Source: Pseudomonas pudica
GTDB lineage: Bacteria > Pseudomonadota > Gammaproteobacteria > Pseudomonadales > Pseudomonadaceae
NCBI RefSeq assembly: GCF_015680405.1
Contig: NZ_JADLJS010000005.1
Span: forward strand, 1-64,000
Direction of reading: 5' to 3'
DNA: 64,000 nt
Shown in pieces: positions 40,771-48,935 of the stretch. The notes under the pieces are model-generated. The model searched no databases, was not told the DNA's origin, and saw nothing but the letters and a program-made list of their open reading frames with translations. A program made the translations under genes and the position numbers. Positions within the stretch are counted from its first letter, which is position 1. The number at the start of each line of letters is the position of its first letter.

Positions 40771-40855
40771 AACCCGCTCCCACAGGTACTGCACAGACCG
40801 TGAAATTTGTGCGGTCCCTGTGGGAGCGGGTTCACCCGCGAAGAGGCCAGTACAG
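40771..40855. repeat. Remainder of the IS-split REP pair
   Basis: CCGCTCCCACAGG completes the left REP; an intact opposite REP (CCCTGTGGGAGCGGGTTCACCCGCGAAGAGGCC) follows. Confidence 0.85.
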
Positions 40856-40858
40856 GAA

Positions 40859-42691
40859 TCAGTCCACCCCGACAAACCCCCCCGTCTGGTGATGCCACAA
40901 CCGGGCATACAAGCCTTGCTGCTCCAGCAGTTCACTGTGGCTGCCAATTTCTACAATCCGCCCCTTGTCCAGCACCACCAGCCGGTCCATCCGCGCAATG
41001 GTGGAAAGCCGGTGGGCAATGGCGATCACTGTCTTGCCCTGCATCAGCGTCTCCAGGCTTTCCTGGATCGCTGCCTCCACCTCCGAATCCAGCGCCGAAG
41101 TGGCCTCGTCCATGATCAGGATCGGTGCATTCTTCAATAGCACCCGGGCAATCGCGATACGCTGGCGCTGGCCACCCGACAGCTTGACCCCGCGCTCGCC
41201 CACATGGGCATCGAAACCGGTGCGCCCTTGGGCGTCCGACAGTTGCGGGATGAACTCGTCGGCGCGGGCCCGCCGCACCGCTTCATGCAGCGCCGCCTCG
41301 CTGGCACCGGGGCGGCCATACAGCAGATTGTCGCGGATCGAGCGGTGCAGCAGCGAGGTGTCCTGGGTGATCATGCCGATCTGCGCGCGCAGGCTGGCCT
41401 GGCTCACTTCGGCAATGTCCTGGCCGTCGATGAGGATGCGCCCGCCCTGCACGTCATACAGCCTCAGCAGCAGGTTGACCAAGGTCGACTTGCCTGCCCC
41501 GGACGGGCCGATCAGGCCGATCTTCTCACCCGGGCGGATGTCCAGGTTGAGCCCTTCGATCACGTTGGCGGCCTTGCCGTAATGGAAGTCCACATCATCG
41601 AAGCGTACCGCACCGCGGCTTACCTTGAGCGCCGGTGCGTTGGGCCGGTCGGCGACGGTAACCGGCTGGGCGATGGTCTGCAGGCCGTCCTGGACCATGC
41701 CGATATTTTCGAAGATACCGTTGACCACCCACATGATCCAGCCCGACATGTTGACGATACGGATCACCAGGCCGGTGGCCAGGGCGATGGCGCCGACGGT
41801 GATCAGCGACTGGCTCCACAGCCACAGTGCCAGACCGGTGGTTGTGACCACCAGCAGGCCATTGAGGGTCGTGATGACCACGTCCATGCTGGTGACCACG
41901 CGTGCGGCCAGCTGGGTTTTCTCTGTCTGTTCACGGATCGCTTCGCGGGCGTATTGCTGCTCGAAGTCGGTATGGGCGAACAGCTTGAGGGTGGCGATGT
42001 TGGTGTAGCCGTCGACGATGCGCCCCATCAGCTTGGAGCGGGCGTCGGAGGAAATCACCGAACGTTCCTTCACCCGGGGGACGAAGTAGAACAGCGCGGC
42101 GATGTAGCCGGCGATCCACAGCAACAGTGGCAGCATCAGGCGCCAGTCGGCTTCGGCGAACAGCACCAGCGAAGTGATGGCGTAGATCAGCACGTGCCAT
42201 AGCGCATCCACGGCCTGCACGGCGGAGTCGCGCAGCGAGTTGCCGGTCTGCATGATGCGCTGGGCGATGCGCCCGGCGAAGTCGCTCTGGAAGAAGTTGA
42301 GGCTCTGCTTGAGCACATAGGTGTGGTTCTGCCAGCGGATCAGGCTGGTCATGCCGGGGTTGATGGTCTGGTGCACCAGCAGGTCGTGCAGGCCGAAGAA
42401 CACCGGCCGCAGAAGCAGGATCACTACCAGCATCCAGATCAGCTCGCCGCTGTGTTCGCTGAAGAAATTGGCATTGGGCGTGCCCTGGGCCAGGTCGATG
42501 ATGCGGCTGAGGTAGCTGAACATCGCCACCTCGATCAGCGAGGCGACCAGGCCCACCACCAGCAGGGCGACAAAGCTCGGCCACACCTGGCGCAGGTAGT
42601 ACAGGTAGAACGGCCAGACCTGGCCGGGTGGCGACTCGCTGGGCGCGTCGCGGAAGATATCGATCAGTTGCTCGAAACGGCGGTACAGCAT
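40859..42691 (-). CDS. ABC exporter, fused permease and ATPase
   Basis: 610 residues, a half-transporter acting as a dimer in the inner membrane. Six transmembrane helices occupy about residues 25-320. The nucleotide-binding domain follows: Walker A GPSGAGKST (about 391), Q-loop GMITQDTSLLHRS, signature LSGGQRQRIAIA (about 500), Walker B ILIMDEATSALD, switch His in AHRLSTI. It is of the multidrug/lipid MdlB-like type; substrate unknown. ATG 42691 with AGGAG upstream is preferred to the GTG at 42703, whose SD would abut it. Confidence 0.92.
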   Translation of the reverse strand: MLYRRFEQLIDIFRDAPSESPPGQVWPFYLYYLRQVWPSFVALLVVGLVASLIEVAMFSYLSRIIDLAQGTPNANFFSEHSGELIWMLVVILLLRPVFFGLHDLLVHQTINPGMTSLIRWQNHTYVLKQSLNFFQSDFAGRIAQRIMQTGNSLRDSAVQAVDALWHVLIYAITSLVLFAEADWRLMLPLLLWIAGYIAALFYFVPRVKERSVISSDARSKLMGRIVDGYTNIATLKLFAHTDFEQQYAREAIREQTEKTQLAARVVTSMDVVITTLNGLLVVTTTGLALWLWSQSLITVGAIALATGLVIRIVNMSGWIMWVVNGIFENIGMVQDGLQTIAQPVTVADRPNAPALKVSRGAVRFDDVDFHYGKAANVIEGLNLDIRPGEKIGLIGPSGAGKSTLVNLLLRLYDVQGGRILIDGQDIAEVSQASLRAQIGMITQDTSLLHRSIRDNLLYGRPGASEAALHEAVRRARADEFIPQLSDAQGRTGFDAHVGERGVKLSGGQRQRIAIARVLLKNAPILIMDEATSALDSEVEAAIQESLETLMQGKTVIAIAHRLSTIARMDRLVVLDKGRIVEIGSHSELLEQQGLYARLWHHQTGGFVGVD

Positions 42692-42754
42692 GGGTGACGA
42701 CACTCCTGTTTCATCCGACCCTCAGGCGGTTTCACGTCCCTGTGAAGCCTGCGG

Positions 42755-43312
42755 TCAGTCGATGCGTTTGGCCGACTTGATGTAGACCGGATCGGCCGGT
42801 ACATCGCGCATGCCTTTCCTGGTGGTGGTCGGCGAATTGACGATCTGGTCGACCACTTCCATGCCCTTGGTCACCTTGCCGAATACGGCATAGCCACGGT
42901 CACGCCCAGGGTTGAGGAAGTCGTTGTCGGCCACGTTGATGAAGAACTGGCTGGTGGCCGAGTTCGGGTCCTGGGTACGGGCCATGGACAGCGTGCCGCG
43001 GGTGTTCTGCAGGCCGTTGCCGGCCTCGTTGGTGATCGGGGCTCGGGTGTTCTTCTGCACCATCTGGTCGGTGAAACCCCCGCCCTGGACCATGAAGCCC
43101 GGGATTACACGGTGGAAGATGGTGTTGTTGTAGAAGCCGCTGTCGACGTATTCGAGGAAGTTCTTGGTACTGATCGGTGCCTTCTCGGCATTAAGCTCGA
43201 TTTCGACCTGGCCGAAGCTGGTGTCCAGCAGTACGTGCGGGGTCTTGTCGGAGGCCATGACGCTGGTGGCGAAGGCGACCGAGCAGGCGGTGAGCAGGAG
43301 TTTTTTCAGCAT
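42755..43312 (-). CDS. ppiA: Periplasmic cyclophilin-type peptidyl-prolyl isomerase
   Basis: 185 residues: signal peptide ([20 protein letters not shown]) then a complete cyclophilin domain with the catalytic Arg in [13 protein letters not shown], and substrate-site [10 protein letters not shown]. It speeds prolyl cis-trans isomerisation of exported proteins. The start ATG 43312 overlaps the stop of the upstream hydrolase by 7 bp, so it is translated from the LysR-hydrolase transcript. The longer frame to 43726 is antisense-like noise within the hydrolase. Confidence 0.93.
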   Translation of the reverse strand: MLKKLLLTACSVAFATSVMASDKTPHVLLDTSFGQVEIELNAEKAPISTKNFLEYVDSGFYNNTIFHRVIPGFMVQGGGFTDQMVQKNTRAPITNEAGNGLQNTRGTLSMARTQDPNSATSQFFINVADNDFLNPGRDRGYAVFGKVTKGMEVVDQIVNSPTTTRKGMRDVPADPVYIKSAKRID

Positions 43313-44118
43313 GGGCTCAAAGATCCTTGAGAGGTGGAAGCGGCTGCAAGGAACTGCAGCAGGGTCTGGTTGAAGACCTCGGGTTGGTCGAGGGGTGTAG
43401 CGTGCCGGGAATCGTCGATGACCACCAGCCTGGCGTGGGGCATGAGGGCGACGTAGCGTTCTTTCAGTTGTATCGGGGTGTAATCGTGGTCGGCGGCGAT
43501 CACCAGGGTAGGACAGTGGATCTGGCCGATGCGTTCCTGCACGCCCCAGTCGACGATGGCGTCGAAGCTCTTGAGGTAGGCGCGCTTGTCGTTGCGTGCC
43601 CAGCGCTGGGCCATCTTGTGCCGCAGTTCGGCCTGCTGCGGTTTGGGAAACAGCCGATCGGCCAGGCCCTTGCCGACGGTTTCGACACTGAGCAGGCGCG
43701 CCAGGCCCCAGCGCTTGAGCCACCACAGCCAGTCATTGCGGGTGCGGCGCTTGACCTCGGGGGCGCTGTTGACGATGCACAGGCTGCGCAGCCATTGCGG
43801 GTGGTCGACGGCAAACTGGAAGCCGACCATGCCGCCCATGGACAGGCCGACGAAGTGCACGGGGCCGGTGTGCAGGTGTTCGAGCAGGGCCAGCAGGTCG
43901 GCACTGAAGGTGGCGATCTGGTAACCGTCGCGTGGCTTGTCGGAGCGGCCGTGGCCACGGATGTCCATGAGGATTACCCGGTAGTGGCGGCTGAGCACCG
44001 GCACCTGCAGCTCCCAGTCCTGGCAGCTGGAACCCAGGCCATGCAGCAATACCAAGGGTTCGCCCTGGCCATATTCCTCGTAATGCAGTGCGCATCCTTC
44101 ATGTTCGAAATAGGCCAT
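43306..44118 (-). CDS. Alpha/beta hydrolase
   Basis: 270 residues, cytosolic. It has an HGLGSS oxyanion loop near residue 25, nucleophile elbow GLSMGG, acidic residue in [10 protein letters not shown], and His in [12 protein letters not shown]. It resembles 3-oxoadipate enol-lactonase/esterase-type hydrolases, but no pathway genes are adjacent. ATG 44118 starts the family-like sequence [17 protein letters not shown]. It lies 13 bp after the lysR stop and overlaps ppiA, forming a three-gene unit. Confidence 0.88.
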   Translation of the reverse strand: MAYFEHEGCALHYEEYGQGEPLVLLHGLGSSCQDWELQVPVLSRHYRVILMDIRGHGRSDKPRDGYQIATFSADLLALLEHLHTGPVHFVGLSMGGMVGFQFAVDHPQWLRSLCIVNSAPEVKRRTRNDWLWWLKRWGLARLLSVETVGKGLADRLFPKPQQAELRHKMAQRWARNDKRAYLKSFDAIVDWGVQERIGQIHCPTLVIAADHDYTPIQLKERYVALMPHARLVVIDDSRHATPLDQPEVFNQTLLQFLAAASTSQGSLSPC

Positions 44119-44131
44119 GGGCGCGGTCCTC

Positions 44132-45055
44132 TCAGGCTTGTGGGGGGGCTGCGAAGGGCACGTCCAGTGGCGCGGTGTCGAAATTGCGCAGCAGGTCGAT
44201 GAGAATCTGCGTAGCCGGGCCCAAGGTCTTCTCTTTGCTCGAATAAAGGTAGAACAGTGGGTGGCGGCTGCCACCCTGATCCAGCGGCAACGGCTTGAGC
44301 ACGCCCTCGCGCAGCTCGCGCTCGATCATGTGGCGGGGCAACCAGGCAAAGCCCAGGCCACTGCTGACGAAGGTGGCGGCGGTGCCCAGGCTGCCGACGG
44401 TCCAGCGTTGCTCGGCACCCAGCCAGCCGACATCGCGCGGCTGGGCGCGGCCGGAGTCGCGGATTACCACCTGCAACTGGCTTTCCAGGTCCTGGAAGGT
44501 CAGCTCGCGGCCCAGGCGGTGCAGGCTGTGTTCGGGGTGGGCAACGGCGACGAACTCCACCGCGCTCAGTTCGGCGCCCAGGTAGCCGCCGATGCTGTAG
44601 CTGCTGATGGCCAGGTCGGCGATGCCTTCGTGCATCACTTCCTCGACGCCAGACAGCACTTCCTCACGCAGGCGCACCCGGCAACCACGGCTCTGTGGCA
44701 TGAACGCGGCCAGGGCGCGTACCAGGCGGGCACTGGGGTAGGCGGCATCGACCACCAGGCGTACCTCCGCCTCCCAGCCCTGTTCCATGTGGTGGGCAAG
44801 GTCCTCGAGCTGGCTGGCCTGCTTGACCAGGTGGCGCGAACGGCGCAACAGGACATTGCCGGCCTCGGTGAGCACCGCCTTGCGGCCGTCGATGCGCAGC
44901 AGCGGCACGCCCAGTTGCTCCTGCATGCGGGCCACGGTGTAGCTGACCGACGACTGTGAGCGGTGCAGTGCCTCGGCGGCCTGGGCAAACCCGCCGTGAT
45001 CGACCACTGCCTGCAGGGTTCGCCACTGGTCAAGGGTTACGCGCGGCGCTTTCAT
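44132..45055 (-). CDS. LysR-family transcriptional regulator
   Basis: 307 residues with an N-terminal winged HTH (GGFAQAAEALHRSQSSVSYTVARM, about residues 20-45) and an effector-binding domain. The ligand is unknown. ATG 45055 follows AGGAGCG. It is transcribed toward the hydrolase and ppiA, and divergently (48 bp) from the small secreted-protein gene at 45104, which is therefore its most likely target. Confidence 0.9.
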   Translation of the reverse strand: MKAPRVTLDQWRTLQAVVDHGGFAQAAEALHRSQSSVSYTVARMQEQLGVPLLRIDGRKAVLTEAGNVLLRRSRHLVKQASQLEDLAHHMEQGWEAEVRLVVDAAYPSARLVRALAAFMPQSRGCRVRLREEVLSGVEEVMHEGIADLAISSYSIGGYLGAELSAVEFVAVAHPEHSLHRLGRELTFQDLESQLQVVIRDSGRAQPRDVGWLGAEQRWTVGSLGTAATFVSSGLGFAWLPRHMIERELREGVLKPLPLDQGGSRHPLFYLYSSKEKTLGPATQILIDLLRNFDTAPLDVPFAAPPQA

Positions 45056-45103
45056 CTTTCGCTCCTGTTGTCCTAAGCTGCGCTCTTTCAAGGAGAGCGG
45101 CCC

Positions 45104-45418
45104 ATGAAGAAATGTTGTGCGGCAATACTGATGTGCCTGCCCCTCGGGGCCATGGCTTATCCCATCGACGTTGAGAAGGAACTGACCGGGGTAAAGCTCG
45201 ACTACACCGCCTATGACACTGCCTATGACATTGGCGCCATCACCCTCAACAACTATGGGCAGGTACCGGCCGCGTGCAAGGTGACCTTCCGCAACGGCCC
45301 GGAGGCGCCACGGGTGCGTCGGGTGAACGTACCGGCCGGTAAAAGCGTCGATGTCACTGCCAAGTTCAACCGGCAGATCATCAAACTACGGATCGCCTTG
45401 AATTGCAGCGCAGAATAA
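45104..45418 (+). CDS. Small secreted protein of unknown function
   Basis: 104 residues: signal peptide (cleavage after GAMA, residue 18) then a basic, beta-rich mature domain with two cysteines (AACKVTF and LNCSAE), possibly disulfide-linked. I do not recognise a characterised family. SD AAGGAGAG precedes the ATG. The start lies 48 bp from the divergent lysR gene. Confidence 0.8.
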   Translation: MKKCCAAILMCLPLGAMAYPIDVEKELTGVKLDYTAYDTAYDIGAITLNNYGQVPAACKVTFRNGPEAPRVRRVNVPAGKSVDVTAKFNRQIIKLRIALNCSAE

Positions 45419-45426
45419 GCTGATAA

Positions 45427-45468
45427 ATCGATAGATTGAACCCACTTTTTACGCTTTTTTATCGATAG
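45427..45468. promoter_or_regulatory. Paired ATCGATAG direct repeats upstream of azoR
   Basis: Identical octamers at 45427-45434 and 45461-45468, starts 34 bp apart (about three helical turns), bracket an AT-rich tract 60-100 bp before azoR. A plausible operator for an unidentified regulator. Confidence 0.4.
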
Positions 45469-45527
45469 GTCAAGCCGTAATCTCACCTCCATCGAATCGC
45501 AACCCTTTTTGCCGATGGAGGCACCCC

Positions 45528-46127
45528 ATGTCCCGCGTACTGATCATCGAAAGCAGCGCCCGCCAGCAGGATTCCGTTTCCCGTCAGCTGACCCGCGATT
45601 TCATTCAGCACTGGCAGGCCGCCCACCCGGCCGATCAGATCAGTGTGCGCGACCTGGCCGTGAACCCGGTGCCGCACCTGGACGCCAACCTGCTGGGTGG
45701 CTGGATGAAGCCCGAAGAACAGCGCAGTGCTGCCGAACTGGACGCCTTGGCCCGCTCCAACGAACTGACCGATGAGCTGCTCGCCGCCGACGTGCTGGTG
45801 ATGGCTGCGCCGATGTACAACTTCACCATCCCCAGCACCCTCAAGGCCTGGCTGGACCACGTGCTGCGTGCCGGCATCACGTTCAAGTACACCCCCACCG
45901 GCCCGCAGGGCTTGCTGACCGGCAAGCGCGCCATCGTCCTGACTGCCCGTGGCGGCATCCATGCCGGTGCCACCAGCGACCACCAGGAACCGTACCTGCG
46001 CCAGGTAATGGCCTTCATCGGCATTCACGATGTCGACTTCATCCATGCCGAAGGCCTGAACATGAGCAACGAGTTCCACGAGAAGGGCGTCAACCAGGCC
46101 AAGGCCAAGCTGGCGGCGGTGGCCTGA
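45528..46127 (+). CDS. azoR: FMN-dependent NADH-azoreductase
   Basis: 199 residues, flavodoxin-like fold, homodimeric cytosolic enzyme reducing quinones and azo dyes by two electrons from NADH. The FMN phosphate site is the N-terminal ESSARQQDSVSRQL. It also has the AzoR motifs APMYNFTIPSTLKAWLDHVLRAG and LTARGGIHAG. GGAGGC precedes the ATG and a strong terminator follows. Pseudomonas has several azoR paralogues; which one this is cannot be told here. Confidence 0.92.
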   Translation: MSRVLIIESSARQQDSVSRQLTRDFIQHWQAAHPADQISVRDLAVNPVPHLDANLLGGWMKPEEQRSAAELDALARSNELTDELLAADVLVMAAPMYNFTIPSTLKAWLDHVLRAGITFKYTPTGPQGLLTGKRAIVLTARGGIHAGATSDHQEPYLRQVMAFIGIHDVDFIHAEGLNMSNEFHEKGVNQAKAKLAAVA

Positions 46128-46180
46128 GGCTTAGCGAATTCCCAACCCTGACACCTGTTGTTGCTCCTTTGGGTGTACCT

Positions 46181-46207
46181 GCCCGGCCCGCATGGCCGGG
46201 CTTTTTT
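46181..46207 (+). terminator. Rho-independent terminator of azoR
   Basis: GCCCGGC, short loop, GCCGGGC, then TTTTTT. Confidence 0.9.
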
Positions 46208-46229
46208 ATGCCTGTGAATTTTGTGGGGG

Positions 46230-46338
46230 CCTGTGCCGGCCTCTTCGCGGGTAAACCCGCTCCCACAGGGACACCACTGATCTGAGGTGCCGTGATATTC
46301 CTGTGGGAGCGGGTTTACCCGCGAAGAGGCCGGCACAG
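46230..46338. repeat. Inverted pair of REP elements (TTACCCGCG type)
   Basis: CCTGTGCCGGCCTCTTCGCGGGTAAACCCGCTCCCACAGG is opposed by CCTGTGGGAGCGGGTTTACCCGCGAAGAGGCCGGCACAG. Confidence 0.85.
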
Positions 46339-46412
46339 CCCCACATTCCTCATGGTTGAACTCATTCATCGCAACCCGCTAAGGTCGCGGCCTTGATCCA
46401 CGAGAGGCAACC

Positions 46413-47294
46413 ATGGGCTACCTGATAATCGTCGCGCTGATCCAGGCGTTTTCCTTCAGCCTGATCGGCGAGTACCTGGCCGGGCACGTCGACAGCTACT
46501 TTGCCGTGCTCGCGCGCGTGGTGCTGGCTGGCCTGGTATTCCTGCCGCTGACCCGCTGGCGCCAGGTCGAGCCGCGCTTCATGCGCTCGATGCTGCTGAT
46601 CGGCGCGCTGCAGTACGGCATCACCTACGTCTGCCTGTACCTGAGCTTTCGCGTGCTCACCGTGCCGGAGGTGCTGCTGTTCACCATTCTCACGCCGTTG
46701 CACGTGACGCTGATCGAAGACGCCATGAGCCGGCGCTTCAACCCGTGGGCCCTGTTGGCAGCGCTGGTGGCGGTGGCCGGCGCGGCGGTGATCCGCTTCG
46801 ACACCATCAGCGGCGAGTTCTTCATCGGCTTCCTGCTGCTGCAACTGGCCAACTTCACCTACGCCGCCGGCCAGGTGCTGTACCGCCACCTGGTAGCACG
46901 CCACCCCAGCGACTTGCCGCACTACAAGCGTTTTGGCTACTTCTACCTGGGCGCGTTGATCGTGGTGTTGCCGGCCTTCCTGCTGTTTGGCAACGTCCAG
47001 CACCTGCCGACCACCAACGTGCAGTGGCTGGTGCTGCTGTTCCTGGGGCTGTGCCCGACGGCGCTGGGCCTGTACTGGTGGAACAAGGGCGCGTGCCTGG
47101 TATCTGGGGCCACGCTGGCGGTGATGAACAACCTGCATGTGCCGGTAGGGTTGCTGCTCAATCTGCTGATCTGGAACCAGGACGAGCCATTGGGCAGGCT
47201 GTTCATCGGCGGGGCAGTGATCCTGGCGTCGGTGTGGATGAGCCGCCTGGGTACCCTGACGTTATCAAGCAAGCCATGGCGCAGTCAGCTATGA
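46413..47294 (+). CDS. EamA-family exporter (carboxylate/amino acid/amine type)
   Basis: 293 residues, about ten hydrophobic helices in two EamA repeats, beginning directly in the first helix (MGYLIIVALIQAFSFSLIGEY). It matches the carboxylate/amino acid/amine transporter group rather than RhtA; substrate undefined. GAGAGGC precedes the ATG. The NCS1 permease follows after 72 bp containing a hairpin, so read-through into it is possible. Confidence 0.9.
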   Translation: MGYLIIVALIQAFSFSLIGEYLAGHVDSYFAVLARVVLAGLVFLPLTRWRQVEPRFMRSMLLIGALQYGITYVCLYLSFRVLTVPEVLLFTILTPLHVTLIEDAMSRRFNPWALLAALVAVAGAAVIRFDTISGEFFIGFLLLQLANFTYAAGQVLYRHLVARHPSDLPHYKRFGYFYLGALIVVLPAFLLFGNVQHLPTTNVQWLVLLFLGLCPTALGLYWWNKGACLVSGATLAVMNNLHVPVGLLLNLLIWNQDEPLGRLFIGGAVILASVWMSRLGTLTLSSKPWRSQL

Positions 47295-47319
47295 CGCGTT
47301 CGTTACTGAACCCAAATTC

Positions 47320-47369
47320 CGCCGGTCCCTACCCGATAATCCGGAAAACAAAATCGGGAGACCGGCGTG
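47320..47369 (+). promoter_or_regulatory. Hairpin enclosing SD and start codon of the NCS1 permease (riboswitch candidate)
   Basis: CGCCGGTC (47320-47327) pairs with GACCGGCG (47360-47367). Inside it, CCCGAT (47332-47337) pairs with ATCGGG (47353-47358), leaving an internal loop CCUA/A and a 15-nt terminal loop. The Shine-Dalgarno GGGAG (47356-47360) and first base of the GTG start are in the stem, so translation should be off when it is folded. The shape and the CCCUACCC/GGGAGAC strands resemble, from memory, the NMT1 (xanthine/urate) riboswitch class; unverified. Confidence 0.6.
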
Positions 47370-48743
47370 AAGCTAGAAACGCGAAGTATCGAATTTGTCC
47401 CACACGCAGAGCGTTATGGCACGCCTAAACGATTGTTCACTATCTGGTTCAGCTCCAACTTCCAGATAACCGCGCTGATGGTCGGCACCCTGGGCATTGC
47501 ATCGGGGCTAAGCCTTGGCTGGACCTTGTTGGGCCTGTTGGTCGGCAACCTCATCGGTACCGTGTTCATGGCCGCGCACTCTGCCCAGGGGCCTCACCTG
47601 GGCGTGCCACAGATGATCCAGAGCCGGGCCCAGTTCGGTGTCCATGGTGCCGCGCTCCCTCTGCTGGTGATGGTCACGGCCGCAGTCCTGTTCCTCGCCG
47701 CCAGCGGCGTGCTGATGCGCAATGCCCTGCAGGCGCTGGTACCCATGAGCGATGACCAGGCGATCGTGGTGGTCGGCTTGCTGACCTTTGTCATCGGCTT
47801 TGTCGGCTACGAACTCATCCACCGCCTGGGCGCGTGGATGAGCCTGTTGTCCACGCTGGTTTTTGCCGGCGCCCTGGTGCTGATTCTGTTGCACCCCGGC
47901 GACATGGCAACCACAACGGCAGTGAGTACCGGCTTCTCGTTCACCGCCTTCAACCTGATCGTGGCCCAGTCGGCCTCCTGGACGCTGGGGTATGGCCCCT
48001 ATGTGGCCGATTACTCGCGCTACCTCCCGGCCAACGTCAACCCCCGCGCCACGTTCTGGGCCACCTATTGCGGTTGTGCGCTGGGTTCCTTCGCCATGAT
48101 GGCGCTCGGCGCGCTGGTGGCGGTGGAATTGCCCTCGGCACTGGGGCATGACCCGGCCACAGCCATTGCCGCGTTGTTCGGCCCGTGGGCGCCGTTGGCG
48201 CTGGCAGTGATCGCGCTGGGGGTGATCCAGTACAACGTCCTGTGCCTGTACAGCGCCTATATGTCGTCGGTCACGATCTTTGGCGCCTTCAAGACCATCC
48301 GGCGCGTTACCGCGACGGCCAAGGCCTTGGTAATGGCAGGGCTGACCGCAGCGGCAACGCTGATCGCCATCGCCACCCAGTACAATTTCGATACGTTCTT
48401 TGCCGACATCCTGATCGGCCAGCTGTACCTGCTGATCCCATGGAGCGCCATCAACCTGGTGGATTACTACTGGGTGTGCCGAGGCCACTATGATGTGGGG
48501 GCGCTGTATGACGCCAAGGGGCGTTATGGATGCTTCAATCGTCGAAGCCTGGCGGTGTACGCCGTGTCGATCATCGGTACCATCCCGTTCATGAAACTGT
48601 CGTTCTACACGGGCTTCGTGGCCGAGTGGCTGGGGGCGGATATCAGTTGGGCGATGGGGTTGTTCCTGGCCGGTGCGCTGTATTGCATGGTCCATGGGTG
48701 CGAGAGCAACCGGCTTTCGACAAGCATGAATGCGCACCCCTGA
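47367..48743 (+). CDS. NCS1-family nucleobase permease
   Basis: 458 residues with about twelve transmembrane helices, of the cytosine/purine/allantoin permease family (opening TPKRLFTIWFSSNFQITAL; helix 6 region SWTLGYGPYVADYSRYLP; end of core PWSAINLVDYYWV). It imports a nucleobase or related heterocycle with a cation. GTG 47367 is used, with GGGAG six bases upstream. Both lie in the stem described separately, pointing to translational control, plausibly by a purine. Confidence 0.9.
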   Translation: MKLETRSIEFVPHAERYGTPKRLFTIWFSSNFQITALMVGTLGIASGLSLGWTLLGLLVGNLIGTVFMAAHSAQGPHLGVPQMIQSRAQFGVHGAALPLLVMVTAAVLFLAASGVLMRNALQALVPMSDDQAIVVVGLLTFVIGFVGYELIHRLGAWMSLLSTLVFAGALVLILLHPGDMATTTAVSTGFSFTAFNLIVAQSASWTLGYGPYVADYSRYLPANVNPRATFWATYCGCALGSFAMMALGALVAVELPSALGHDPATAIAALFGPWAPLALAVIALGVIQYNVLCLYSAYMSSVTIFGAFKTIRRVTATAKALVMAGLTAAATLIAIATQYNFDTFFADILIGQLYLLIPWSAINLVDYYWVCRGHYDVGALYDAKGRYGCFNRRSLAVYAVSIIGTIPFMKLSFYTGFVAEWLGADISWAMGLFLAGALYCMVHGCESNRLSTSMNAHP

Positions 48744-48762
48744 CTCGGCCCTGACACGGAAA

Positions 48763-48930
48763 GGGGCCGCTTTGCGGCCCATCGCCGGCAAGCCAGCTCC
48801 CACAGGGGATCGCGCCAACTTTTAGAATTTGAGCAAGACAGTTGCTCCCACAGGTACTGCACACCTCTCGAATTTTGCGCGGTGCCAGTGGGAGCTGGCT
48901 TGCCGGCGATGGGCTGCGAAGCAGCCCCGG
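48763..48930. repeat. Inverted pair of REP elements (CGCCGGCAAGCCAGC type), with an inner partial copy
   Basis: GGGCCGCTTTGCGGCCCATCGCCGGCAAGCCAGCTCCCACAGG is opposed by GGGAGCTGGCTTGCCGGCGATGGGCTGCGAAGCAGCCC. A third GCTCCCACAGG fragment lies between (48844-48854). Confidence 0.8.
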
Positions 48931-48935
48931 CAATA

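Noticed and set aside
42755..43726. Long form of the cyclophilin (323 codons)
   Set aside because: The first 138 codons are antisense-like noise inside the upstream hydrolase gene; the signal peptide begins at 43312.
46153..46170. Sigma-54-like TGACACC...TTGCT after azoR
   Set aside because: The -24 element lacks GG, and the site lies between a stop and a terminator, with no gene positioned to use it.
46230..46338. Using REP pairs as transcription terminators or attenuators in the annotation
   Set aside because: Stable stems but no U-runs; effects on mRNA ends are possible but not visible in sequence.
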